Shown piece by piece: positions 8,402-16,084 of a DNA stretch of 46,535 nt. Under the pieces are notes generated by a model. That model made no database searches, was not told the origin of the DNA, and saw only the letters and a list, made by a program, of their open reading frames with translations. Source of the stretch: Lysobacter enzymogenes. GTDB taxonomy: Bacteria > Pseudomonadota > Gammaproteobacteria > Xanthomonadales > Xanthomonadaceae. The stretch lies in assembly GCF_900106525.1 (NCBI RefSeq), contig NZ_FNOG01000016.1, forward strand, positions 1 through 46,535, in the 5' to 3' direction. The position numbers and the translations under genes are program-made. Within the stretch, counting starts at the first letter, position 1. Each line of letters starts with the position of its first letter.

Positions 8402-8710
8402 TCAGCGCGAGGCGGCCGCGTCGAACAGGCTGTCGAGCTTGCGGTGCAGGTCGTCGAGGGTGCGCGCGAGTTCGCGCTCGCGGCCGCCGCTCTCGCCGCG
8501 CAGCTGTTGCAGCTCGTGGGCGAAGTTGAGCGCGGCCAGCACCGCCACGCGGTCGAGCGCGGCCATGCGGTTGCCGCCGCGGATCTCGCGCATCTTGCTG
8601 TCGAGCATGCGCGCGGCGGCGAGCAGGTCTTCGCGCTCGTTGGGCTCGCAGCCGACCGTGTACTCGCGGTCGAGCAGGCGGATGCTGACGGCTTCGCTCG
8701 TCGTACTCAT
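8402..8710 (-). CDS. zapA: Cell division protein ZapA
   Basis: The 102-residue protein matches ZapA: an N-terminal FtsZ-binding head (VSIRLLDREYTVGCEPNEREDL, about residues 8-29) and a C-terminal coiled coil (from about 48, LDRVAVLAALNFAHELQQL). ZapA cross-links and bundles FtsZ filaments at the division site. It is upstream of 6S RNA and 47 bases downstream of the ZapB-like gene on the same strand, a conserved arrangement. Confidence 0.95.
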   Translation of the reverse strand: MSTTSEAVSIRLLDREYTVGCEPNEREDLLAAARMLDSKMREIRGGNRMAALDRVAVLAALNFAHELQQLRGESGGRERELARTLDDLHRKLDSLFDAAASR

Positions 8711-8757
8711 ACGGGCAGGCTCATGGGCGAGGTCGGGGACGGCGGATTCGAAAGGGC

Positions 8758-8979
8758 TCAGGTGTGCTGTTCCAAGGACTTGAGCCGGGTGATCATGGCT
8801 TCGACGCGGGTGCGGGCCTGCTCGTTCTTGGCCAGCAGGGCCGAACGCTCGCCGATCAGTTGCTCCTGCTGTTGGCGCAGGCTGCGGTTCTCGTCGCTGA
8901 GCCGGCGCACGCGCTCGCCGAGTTCATCGACCCGGGCGAGCACGGCTTGCAGTTCGACGATGAGTTCGGCGCGATCCAT
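8758..8979 (-). CDS. ZapB-like coiled-coil protein (TIGR02449 type)
   Basis: A 73-residue protein from ATG 8979 is almost wholly a heptad-repeat coiled coil (LIVELQAVLARVDELGERVRRL onward), with charged residues at outer positions. Small coiled coils of this type sit directly upstream of zapA in many gammaproteobacteria and resemble ZapB. A role with ZapA in Z-ring organisation is inferred from position and fold only. An in-frame upstream ATG at 9015 adds 12 low-complexity residues and was not chosen. Confidence 0.8.
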   Translation of the reverse strand: MDRAELIVELQAVLARVDELGERVRRLSDENRSLRQQQEQLIGERSALLAKNEQARTRVEAMITRLKSLEQHT

Positions 8980-9229
8980 CCCGGCACGATGGCAGGACCG
9001 GGCGGGGGCGGTCAAGGCGGGGCGGGGGCCGGTTGGGCTGCGGTCACACTGGCGCGCGGCCCTTCGCTGCGGGCGGGCGCCCGGGCGGCGCGGCGCGAAC
9101 GGCGGATTTCAGCGGCTGCGGGCGCCGTCGCCGCGTCCGCGAAGACGGCGCGCCGCGCGGCCGGTGTGGCGTGCCGGGCCGCGCGACGCGCCGGTGGCGG
9201 ACGAATCGCTGGGGTACTGCATCAAGGAC

Positions 9230-9256
9230 GGGCGCGCCGGCCGCGCCGGCGCGCCC
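9230..9256 (-). terminator. GC-rich hairpin at the end of the lyase/HDO/methyltransferase operon
   Basis: A perfect 12-bp stem (9230-9241 with 9245-9256) with a 3-base loop lies 8 bases past the methyltransferase stop codon. There is no clear T-run, so it may act as a weak terminator or 3'-end stabiliser. Confidence 0.5.
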
Positions 9257-9264
9257 GCGGCGGC

Positions 9265-10338
9265 TCAGGGCCGCAGTTCGAACAGCGCCGGCAGCGGCGG
9301 CCGGTCGGAGGGGACTTTGCGGAAGCGGCTGAAACCGGCGGCGGTGGCCATCTCGCGGGCGCGCTTCTCGCCCATGAACGCGCCCAGCCCGGCGCCGTGG
9401 TGCGACAGCGAGCAGGTCATGCAGTACAGCGTGCTCTGCGGGTACATCACCCGGCCGAACAGGTTCATGTTCTCGTGCAGTTCTTCCGACAGGTTGAGCT
9501 CGACCATCAGGTAGGTGCCGTCCTCCGCCGTGGTCGCGCGCAGGTCGTGCAGCATCTGCTGCGGGTCGGCGGCGTCGTGGATGACGACGAAGGTGGTCAC
9601 GAAGTCGAACTTCTGCCCGACCACCGCGTCCGAGTCGGCGACTTCGAAACTGACCCGGTCGGCGACGCCGGCGGCTTGCGCGTTGGCGCGCGCGCGTTCG
9701 ATCGACGGCAGGTGGAAATCCACGCCGACCACGCGCGCGTTGGGAAAGGCCTGCGCCATCGTGATCGCGGCCAGGCCGCTGCCGCAGCCGAAGTCCAGCG
9801 CGGTGCCGCCGGCTTCGAGCTTTTCCTTGACCCCGTCGAGCGAGGGAATCCAGCGCTGCACCAGGAAGTGCTTGTACCAGGGCATGGTCATGCGCTCCAT
9901 GCCTTGCCAGGTTTCCAGCGGGTAGGCCTCTTCCGGCGCGCCGCCGCCGTTGCGGAAGGCTTCGGCGATGCGCGGGGCCATGCTCACGAACGGCACGCTG
10001 AGCTGGAGGATGCCGCCGGCGAAGTACGGCGAGTCTTCGTCGGCCAGCACCGGCGCGTACTCGGCCGGCAGCCGGTAGCGGCGGGTTTGCGGGTCGTAGT
10101 GCACGTACTGGCCGGTGGCCATCGCGCCCAGCCATTCGCGCAGGTAACGCGCGTTGAGGCCGGTGTCGGCGGCCAGTTCCTCCAGCGTCACCGCGCCCAG
10201 GCGGGCCAGCGCCTTGAACAGGTCGAGCCGGTCGCCCAGGTAGAGCATGGCGCCGCGCAGGGTGTTGCCGTAGTCCTCCATGATCCGGGCCGAGAATTGT
10301 TCGACCTTGCTGTGGTCCATCGCGTTGCCTTCCGCCAT
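9265..10338 (-). CDS. flcA: SAM-dependent methyltransferase, FlcA-like (last gene of fluopsin-type cluster)
   Basis: The 357-residue protein begins MAEGNAMDHSKVEQF at 10338, preceded by GGGAG about 8 bases upstream. It has an N-terminal winged-helix dimerisation region (about 25-95: LFKALARLGAVTLEELAADTGL) and a class I methyltransferase domain with SAM motif DFGCGSG (182-188) and an acidic residue after the next strand (VVGVDFH). In the fluopsin C pathway the methyltransferase N-methylates the thiohydroxamate, and that is the expected role here. It is the last of five same-strand genes and is followed by a hairpin. The letter A is given by gene order and by being the only methyltransferase. 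A different small-molecule acceptor is possible. Confidence 0.75.
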   Translation of the reverse strand: MAEGNAMDHSKVEQFSARIMEDYGNTLRGAMLYLGDRLDLFKALARLGAVTLEELAADTGLNARYLREWLGAMATGQYVHYDPQTRRYRLPAEYAPVLADEDSPYFAGGILQLSVPFVSMAPRIAEAFRNGGGAPEEAYPLETWQGMERMTMPWYKHFLVQRWIPSLDGVKEKLEAGGTALDFGCGSGLAAITMAQAFPNARVVGVDFHLPSIERARANAQAAGVADRVSFEVADSDAVVGQKFDFVTTFVVIHDAADPQQMLHDLRATTAEDGTYLMVELNLSEELHENMNLFGRVMYPQSTLYCMTCSLSHHGAGLGAFMGEKRAREMATAAGFSRFRKVPSDRPPLPALFELRP

Positions 10339-10393
10339 TGCCGTGTCTCCCGGGCTCGTATGCTTGCTGGTAAGGGTGTGGTGGGTGATGCGC

Positions 10394-11857
10394 TCAGCGC
10401 CGGCGGCCGGCTTCGTTGAGCACGCCGTCGACGATGGTTTCGGCCATGCCCAGGTGCGCGCCGGGTTCGAACAGCCGCGCCAGCCGGCTTTCGCCGACCG
10501 CGGCGAGCACGCGCGGATCGGCCTCGACCGCCTCGCGGATCGGCACGCGGTCGCGCTGGCAGGCCTGGGTGAGTTCGAAGATGATTTCGTAGGCGCTGTT
10601 CTTGCCCAGGGTCTTGGACATTTCGAACACGAACGCTTCCATGCAGATCGAATCGCTGAAGGCCTGGGCGTTGCGCTCCATGCGCGCATCGTTGACGGTG
10701 AGGCCGGCGACGGTGTCGGCGAGCAGGCGGATCGCCATCAGCGCGTAGTGCGAGACGTCAGCGACCGCGCACCATTCCAGGCGGGTGCCGCGGTAGTCGC
10801 GCTCGTGTTCGAGGATCATCGCGTCCAGCGCCAGCATCACCTGGGCCTTGGCCAGCCGCGCCATCACCACCACCTGCTCGCAGCCTTCCGGGTTGCGTTT
10901 GTGCGGCATGGTGCTGCTGCCGATCTGGCCGGCGCTCCAGCCGACCTCGACCTCGCCGATCTCCCAGCGGTTGAGGGTGCGGATCTCGTCGGCCACGCGC
11001 GCCAGCGAAGCGGTGGTCATCGCCAGCAGGCTGACGAATTCGGCGACGCGGTCGCGGGCGACGTGCCAGCCGGCCAGCGGCACTTCCAGGCCGAGCCGGC
11101 GCGCGAACGCGTCCAGCAGCGGCATCGCCTTGGGGCCGAACGCGGCCATGGTGCCGACGCCGCCGAACAGCTGCACGACGAGCACGCGCTGGCGCGCCTG
11201 GCGCAGGCGGTCGCGGTGGCGCAGCAGTTCGTCGATCCAGCCGGCGACCTTGAGGCCGAAGGTGGTCGGCAGCGCCGGGATCGAGTGGGTGCGCGCGACC
11301 ATCACCGAACAGCGGTGGCGATCGGCCAGGATCGCCAGCCGCGCCAGCAGCGCGTCGAGTTCGGCGTCCATCGCGTCGAACACGTCGCGCATCTCTAGCG
11401 ATTGCGCGGTGTCCTGGATGTCCTGGGTGGTGGCGCCGTAATGCACGAACTCGCGCGCCTCGGCGCCGCACAAGTCCTGCAATGCGTGCAGCAGCGGCAT
11501 CAGCGAATGGCCGGTGCGGGCGACACCTTCGGCGATGCGTTCGATGTCCATCGCCGGCAGGCGCGCGGCGCGCTGGATGTCCAGCGCCGCCGCGCGCGGC
11601 ACCATGCCGACCTCGGCCTGGGCCAGCGCCAGCGCGGCTTCGACGTCGAGCCAGCGCTGCAGCCGGCAGCGGCTGCAGAAGATCGCCCGGGTCGCGGCGC
11701 CGGCGTAGCCGCCGCCGTGGGTCTGGGAGTCGAGGACGTGGCTGTGTTCGTGCCGGCAATCGTCGAGCGCGTGTTCGGCGCCGGTGGCGCAGTGCGCGGG
11801 CGCGGCGGGCGCGGCGAAGGGGGCCAGCGGAATCGGGACGAGCGTTTGGGGTTCCAT
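10394..11857 (-). CDS. flcB: Fumarase/adenylosuccinate-lyase-family lyase, FlcB-like, with His/Cys-rich N-terminus
   Basis: The 487-residue protein has the three conserved superfamily regions: HYGATTQD (139-146), ARTHS with H191, and signature loop SSTMPHKRNP (314-323) with the catalytic serine. These enzymes add to or eliminate from fumarate. In fluopsin C biosynthesis two such lyases act on cysteine; one is thought to attach cysteine to fumarate and the other to release fumarate later. The B/C letters follow gene order only. The first 50 residues are extra compared with the neighbouring paralogue and hold six His and two Cys (H22, C23, H29, C34, H36, H38, H40, H47), with C61 and C64 following. 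Metal binding there is an inference. Confidence 0.75.
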   Translation of the reverse strand: MEPQTLVPIPLAPFAAPAAPAHCATGAEHALDDCRHEHSHVLDSQTHGGGYAGAATRAIFCSRCRLQRWLDVEAALALAQAEVGMVPRAAALDIQRAARLPAMDIERIAEGVARTGHSLMPLLHALQDLCGAEAREFVHYGATTQDIQDTAQSLEMRDVFDAMDAELDALLARLAILADRHRCSVMVARTHSIPALPTTFGLKVAGWIDELLRHRDRLRQARQRVLVVQLFGGVGTMAAFGPKAMPLLDAFARRLGLEVPLAGWHVARDRVAEFVSLLAMTTASLARVADEIRTLNRWEIGEVEVGWSAGQIGSSTMPHKRNPEGCEQVVVMARLAKAQVMLALDAMILEHERDYRGTRLEWCAVADVSHYALMAIRLLADTVAGLTVNDARMERNAQAFSDSICMEAFVFEMSKTLGKNSAYEIIFELTQACQRDRVPIREAVEADPRVLAAVGESRLARLFEPGAHLGMAETIVDGVLNEAGRRR

Positions 11858-11927
11858 CGCATACCTTCCGTTCGGGAGTGGCGGGGTGGAAACGCTTTGC
11901 GTGCGCGGCTGTGCGTGCGGCTGAGGG

Positions 11928-13352
11928 CTAGCCGCGGACCGCGATGTCGGCGGCCGCGATCTGCGCGGCCGCTTCGGTGGCAGTGGTGCGGTGGCGGGCG
12001 ACGGCGGCGGTTTCGCCGGCGACCAGCTCCACCATTCGCGCCGCCAGCCCGGTGTAGGTGACCGGGTCGAGCAGCGCTTTCAGCGCGCCGGGCGCGAACG
12101 CGTCGCGGATGCGCGCGTCGGCCAGCAGGGCGTCGGCGAAGGCGAGCTCGTCGCGGCGCGCGCGCATCGAGGCCTCGTGCACCAGGTCGTGCGCGGTCTG
12201 CTTGCCGACCCGCTCGCCCAGCGCCAGCATCACCCGCTCCGACAGGATCCGGCCGCCGAGCAGGTCGAGGTTGTCGCGCATGCGCTGCTCGCGGATGTCC
12301 AGGCCCGCGGCCAGGGCCTCGTCCATGCGCGCCAGCAACGCGCCGGTGTAGACGAAGATTTCCGGCAGCGCCGCCCATTCGATCCGCCACGCGGTGCCGT
12401 CGCGTTCGTGCTGCTGGAAGGCGGCGTCGGTGAGCGCGACCATCTGCGCGCGGATCAGCCGCGACAACGCGCTGATCAGGTCGATGGTCGAGGGGTTCTG
12501 CTTGTGCGGCATGGTGCTGGAGCCGATCTTGCCCGGCGGCGCGGCCTCGCGGACTTCGTCGATCTCGGTGCGCTGCAGGTGATAGACCTCGTTGGCGATG
12601 CGGCCCATCGTCACCGCCACCTGCACCAGCAGCCCGGCGACGTCGAGGATGCGGTCGCGCGCGCTGTGCCAGCTGGTCTGCGGCGCCGCCAGCCCGAGCC
12701 GGGCCAGCGTGCGCCGCTGCAGTTCCAGGCCGCGTTCGCCGAACGAGGCCAGGGTGCCGACCGCGCCGGTGAGGTTGCCGGTCATGACCCGCGCATAGGC
12801 TTGGTCGAAGCGCTCCAGATGGCGGTCGATCTCGTCGACCCACACCGCGACCTTGTAGCCGAACGTGGTCGGCAGCGCCTGCTGGCCGTGGGTGCGCGCG
12901 ACCATCGGCGTGCGCTTGTGGCGCAGCGCCAACTGCAGCAGCTGTGCGCGGATCGAGCGCAGCCGCGCCAGCGCGCATTGCCAGGCGTCGCGGATCTGCA
13001 GCACCAGGCCGGTGTCGAGGATGTCCTGGGTGGTCGCGCCGTAATGCACGAACTCGCCGCAGTCGCCGCGGCACAGCGCGGCCAGGGCGCGGATGGTCGG
13101 CACCAGCACGTGGCCGGTTTCGCGGCTTTGCCGGCCGAGCGCGTCGAGGTCGAAGGATTCGGCGTTGGCGGCGCGGGCGATCTCCCGCGCCGCCTCGTCC
13201 GGGATCATGCCCATCTCGGCCTGGGTCAGCGCCAGGGCGCGCTCCACGTCCAGCCACTTCTGCAATTGGTTGCGGTCGCAGAAGATCGCTGCGAAGTCGG
13301 GATCGGAGTAGACGCCCGCGTACAGGCGCGATTCGGTGGCGTGGCTGGGCAT
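11928..13352 (-). CDS. flcC: Fumarase/adenylosuccinate-lyase-family lyase, FlcC-like
   Basis: This 474-residue paralogue of the next gene shares HYGATTQD (103-110), ARTH with H155, and signature SSTMPHKQNP (278-287). All catalytic regions look intact. It lacks the His/Cys-rich extension of its neighbour. True adenylosuccinate lyase (purB) is normally single and lies with other genes; two adjacent diverged copies beside two HDO genes point to secondary metabolism. The suggested role is one of the two lyase steps (cysteine-fumarate adduct formation or fumarate release) of a fluopsin C-type pathway. Spacing to flanking genes is 70 and 55 bases on the same strand, consistent with one operon. Confidence 0.75.
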   Translation of the reverse strand: MPSHATESRLYAGVYSDPDFAAIFCDRNQLQKWLDVERALALTQAEMGMIPDEAAREIARAANAESFDLDALGRQSRETGHVLVPTIRALAALCRGDCGEFVHYGATTQDILDTGLVLQIRDAWQCALARLRSIRAQLLQLALRHKRTPMVARTHGQQALPTTFGYKVAVWVDEIDRHLERFDQAYARVMTGNLTGAVGTLASFGERGLELQRRTLARLGLAAPQTSWHSARDRILDVAGLLVQVAVTMGRIANEVYHLQRTEIDEVREAAPPGKIGSSTMPHKQNPSTIDLISALSRLIRAQMVALTDAAFQQHERDGTAWRIEWAALPEIFVYTGALLARMDEALAAGLDIREQRMRDNLDLLGGRILSERVMLALGERVGKQTAHDLVHEASMRARRDELAFADALLADARIRDAFAPGALKALLDPVTYTGLAARMVELVAGETAAVARHRTTATEAAAQIAAADIAVRG

Positions 13353-13407
13353 GGCAGCGGGCTCGGTGGCGGCGGGCTGGCGCGGGTGCTGCGGATCGGG
13401 CGGAGGG

Positions 13408-14433
13408 TTATGGCACGCGCTGCATCTCTTCCCAGACCGCGTCGTAGTAGGCGCGTTCGACCCGGAAGTGCTGCGCCAGCGAAGTCAGGAACGACTTCTG
13501 GAAGGCGTGGTCGGGCAGGCGCTTGGCGATCAGGCTCCATTCGCGCTTGGCCCGCGGCGGCACCAGGCTGACGTGGATGCGGTAGTACTCGGCCTCGTCC
13601 TCGCTCAGGCCGGCCTTGAGCAGCGCCTTGTAGAGCTTCTCGTGGTTGCCCGGCACGACGATCTCGGTGATGTAGAACACCGCCAGCCCCCAGCCCACGT
13701 CGGGATTGCGGAAGCTGCGCACGCGGTTGTTGAGGTAGGCGATCTCTTCGGGCAGCGTGCTGACCGCCTGGAAATCCGCTTCCAGGCCGATCGCCGCGAG
13801 CAGCTTGGCCAGCAGGCGCGGATGCGAGCCTTGCTCGCTCTCTTCGCCGAGCTCGCCGTACAGATAACGGCCCAGCGCCGCGGCCTCGTCGACGTCGACC
13901 AGATTCACCAGCAGGTCGGCGGCGTCGCGGTACAGGCGGAAGGTGCGGAACCACTGCCGACGCAGGAACACCTGCAACTGCGCGCGGCTGGCGCGGCCTT
14001 CGAAGATGTATTCCGACATCGGGTGCTTCTCGCGCGAGCGCGCGGCGACTTCCTGCTCGATGCGGGCGAGGAATTCGGCCTCCGACAGCGCCTGCGGCAC
14101 TTCGGCGGCGGGGATGTGGCGCTCCTCGACCCGGTAGGCCTCGTTGGACAGCCAGCGCCGGGTCAGCGCGGTGCCGGTGTCGTCGCTGAGCGAGAGGATG
14201 TACAGCAGCTTCTGGTATTCCTCGTTGGCCGCGTCCTGGCCTTTGAGCGCGTCTTCGGCCAGCGAGGTGAGGGTCTTGCTGGCGGTGTGCAGGTGGGCGA
14301 ACGGCGCTTCCGGGTCCAGTGCGCGCGCCAGGATGCGGGCGCGGTTGCTCTGCAGCGCGTCGAGCTGCTGCAGCGAATGGTTGCGGGCGGCGAGGGTCAG
14401 TGCGGGCATGGTGGCGTTCATGGCTGCGTTCAT
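13408..14433 (-). CDS. flcD: Heme-oxygenase-like iron enzyme with reduced ligand set, FlcD-like
   Basis: The 341-residue protein has the heme-oxygenase-like domain in its second half (about residues 125-340), opening with EKHPMSEYIFEG. Candidate ligands by eye are E197 or E198, H204, E257 and H287. After H287 the usual HxxxDxxH helix pattern reads H-x3-V-x2-R, so the second-iron ligands are missing. FlcD of P. aeruginosa is described as a mononuclear iron HDO held by two His and one Glu that excises the oxime carbon; H204, E257 and H287 fit that. It starts 8 bases after the stop of the upstream HDO gene, so translation is probably coupled. The exact start among three nearby ATGs (14433, 14421, 14409) is uncertain. 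Confidence 0.72.
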   Translation of the reverse strand: MNAAMNATMPALTLAARNHSLQQLDALQSNRARILARALDPEAPFAHLHTASKTLTSLAEDALKGQDAANEEYQKLLYILSLSDDTGTALTRRWLSNEAYRVEERHIPAAEVPQALSEAEFLARIEQEVAARSREKHPMSEYIFEGRASRAQLQVFLRRQWFRTFRLYRDAADLLVNLVDVDEAAALGRYLYGELGEESEQGSHPRLLAKLLAAIGLEADFQAVSTLPEEIAYLNNRVRSFRNPDVGWGLAVFYITEIVVPGNHEKLYKALLKAGLSEDEAEYYRIHVSLVPPRAKREWSLIAKRLPDHAFQKSFLTSLAQHFRVERAYYDAVWEEMQRVP

Positions 14434-14442
14434 GGCGGCGGC

Positions 14443-15462
14443 TCAGTGGACGGAGGGGCTTTGCATCTGGCGCCACAACAGATCGAAGTAGGCGCGGTTG
14501 ATGTCGAAGTGGCGGGCCAGCGACTGCATGAACGTGCGCTGGAAGGAATCCTCGTGCGCGTACTTGGCGATCAACTCCCACATCTCCTCGGTGTCGATCT
14601 CGTCCTGGGTGCCGTGCAGGCGGTGGAACTCGCTGGGTTCCTCGGGCACGCCCATACGCTGGAGCAGCTCGTAGATGCGCAGGTGGTTGACGCAGCTGAC
14701 CGATTCGACCGCGTACAACAGCGACAGGCCCCAGGCCACGTCGGTGTGGCGCACGCAGCGGATGCGGTTGTTGAGGTAGGCCTTCTCCAGCGGGTGCAGC
14801 ACGGCGAAGTCGATCTCCAGCGGGATCTCGAAGTGGGTCATCAGGTGCGACAGCAGCGCCGGATGCGAGCGCTCGGGCGTTTCCGCGCCGGCTTCGCCGT
14901 AGAGGTTGCGGTAGAACACCGAGGCGTCGCGGATGTCGGGGAAGCGGAACGCCAGCTCGGCCAGCAGGCTGTAGAAGTTGTACGAGCGGTTCCAGTGGTG
15001 CTGCAGGAAGCTGCGCACGTCCTGCTGCGACGGTTCGCCCTGGAACAGGTGCTGCGACATCGGGTGGCGCACGCGGGTGCGCGAGGCGATCTCGGCGTCG
15101 ATGACGGCGCGGAATTCTTCCACCGGCACCGGGCGGAACTCGGGCAGGGCCGGGGCGAACTGGTCTTCGACCGAATAGATCTGGCTGGCGAGCCAGCGCC
15201 GGGTCGGTTCGCTGTGCGGCTCGCCGGGCAGGTGCAGGTCGAGCAGGATGGATTGGTACTGCGCGTAGGCGGCTTGGTCGCCGGACAGGCCCTGGCGCAC
15301 CAGCGCCAGCAGCTCGTCGGCGGCGAGCGCGATCTGCGCGTTGGTGGCGCCCGGACGCAGGGCGTCGGCGAGGTAGTCCGGCGTGTGCGCGGCCTGGCGC
15401 GCGGCGCGCGGCGGCGCCGCGCTGGCGGGTTGCGGGTCGAGGATCCTGCTGGCGGTGCTCAT
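14443..15462 (-). CDS. flcE: Heme-oxygenase-like iron enzyme, FlcE-like
   Basis: The 339-residue protein starts MSTASRILDPQ at 15462 after a strong GAGGGGGAA ribosome-binding site. It is a paralogue of the next gene, with domain motif RVRHPMSQHLFQG (about 131-143). Candidate ligands are E194, H200, E253, H283 and D287; the seventh position after H283 is D290 rather than the usual His, so HxxxDxxD replaces HxxxDxxH. This is closer to a di-iron HDO set than its neighbour. In fluopsin C biosynthesis an HDO decarboxylates and N-hydroxylates the cysteine-derived intermediate, which is the inferred role. It is the first enzyme gene of the operon, 373 bases downstream of the MerR-YHS gene. Confidence 0.72.
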   Translation of the reverse strand: MSTASRILDPQPASAAPPRAARQAAHTPDYLADALRPGATNAQIALAADELLALVRQGLSGDQAAYAQYQSILLDLHLPGEPHSEPTRRWLASQIYSVEDQFAPALPEFRPVPVEEFRAVIDAEIASRTRVRHPMSQHLFQGEPSQQDVRSFLQHHWNRSYNFYSLLAELAFRFPDIRDASVFYRNLYGEAGAETPERSHPALLSHLMTHFEIPLEIDFAVLHPLEKAYLNNRIRCVRHTDVAWGLSLLYAVESVSCVNHLRIYELLQRMGVPEEPSEFHRLHGTQDEIDTEEMWELIAKYAHEDSFQRTFMQSLARHFDINRAYFDLLWRQMQSPSVH

Positions 15463-15835
15463 GGGTTCCCCCTCGGGCTGGCGTGGATGGCTGCGCGCGC
15501 CGCAACGCGGGCGCGCAGGCGGACGCGCCGCGACCGTGCGGTCGCGACTGGCTGGATTGAGTTCTTGCAACGGCGGGCCGTAAACGCGCGGATCGCGAAA
15601 GCGCCGATCCGATGCGTGCGGCGTCGAAACGTGCGGCGTTGAAGCGCGCTGCGCAGAAGCGTGCAGCGCTGGGGCGTGCGGCTTCGAAGCGCGCGCTACG
15701 AAGCGTTCGTGCTGAAGCGTAGGACTACGGCGTGAGATCTGAGACGTGAGATCTGAAGCGACGCGAACGCCCGATGCGGGCCTCGCGCTACGGCCGCCCG
15801 GCGGGGGCGAGCGGCCGTTCCCCTGTCGGCCGGCG
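15463..15835 (-). other. Long leader between merR-YHS and the first enzyme gene, with degenerate direct repeats
   Basis: The 373-base gap holds no supportable gene. At 15610-15760 there are about eight degenerate units of 14-18 bases sharing GTGCGGCG and GAAGCG on the plus strand, including a clean repeat of CGTGAGATCTGA spaced 14-15 bases apart (about 15730-15757). A small dyad CGTAG-GA-CTACG is at 15718-15729. A 7-bp hairpin (15791-15797 with 15811-15817) follows merR but has no T-run. No second MerR-type operator was found, so the enzymes may depend on the merR promoter. Confidence 0.4.
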
Positions 15836-16084
15836 TCAGCGCGCGGCCGATGCTGCGCCGGTGTCCAGGAAGTCCTGGCGGCACTGCGCCGAGCAGAAGT
15901 AGTAGCCCACGCCGGCCTGCACCGCGTGGTGCGGCGTGGTTTCGATGTTCACCTGCATGCCGCAGACCGGATCGACCGCGCCGGTCGCGGCGTCGGTCTC
16001 GCAGGTGCGCGCGGCCGAGCAGCAACTGCGCTGCGCCGGCTGGGGGCCATCGGAGGGCTTGTCCAATGGATGCGAACCGCTCAT
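15836..16084 (-). CDS. Possible separate YHS-domain metallochaperone from an internal start
   Basis: An in-frame ATG at 16084 (residue 133 of the fusion, MSGSHPLDK) is preceded by a near-ideal Shine-Dalgarno AAGGAG at 16098-16093 with 8-base spacing. Translation from here gives an 82-residue Cys-rich protein with the YHS domain (CGM, then FCSAQC). The site falls exactly where a free-standing MerR would stop. This could be a working second start or a relic of a former two-gene arrangement. It overlaps the fusion in the same frame, so both products may be made. Confidence 0.4.
   Translation of the reverse strand: MSGSHPLDKPSDGPQPAQRSCCSAARTCETDAATGAVDPVCGMQVNIETTPHHAVQAGVGYYFCSAQCRQDFLDTGAASAAR

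Noticed and set aside
10394-13352. Housekeeping adenylosuccinate lyase (purB) duplication
   Set aside because: Two diverged tandem copies beside HDO and methyltransferase genes, one with an extra His/Cys-rich region, are better explained by secondary metabolism.
9265-15462. Fragin/valdiazen-type (ham/pvf) or nitrosuccinate-lyase cluster
   Set aside because: Those also use HDO-like or lyase enzymes, but the ham/pvf set needs NRPS genes and the nitrosuccinate route needs a flavin monooxygenase. Neither is present, whereas the two-lyase, two-HDO, one-methyltransferase set fits fluopsin C.
15784-15820. Terminator between merR-YHS and the enzyme genes
   Set aside because: The 7-bp GC hairpin has a long loop and no following T-run on the minus strand, so read-through is more likely.
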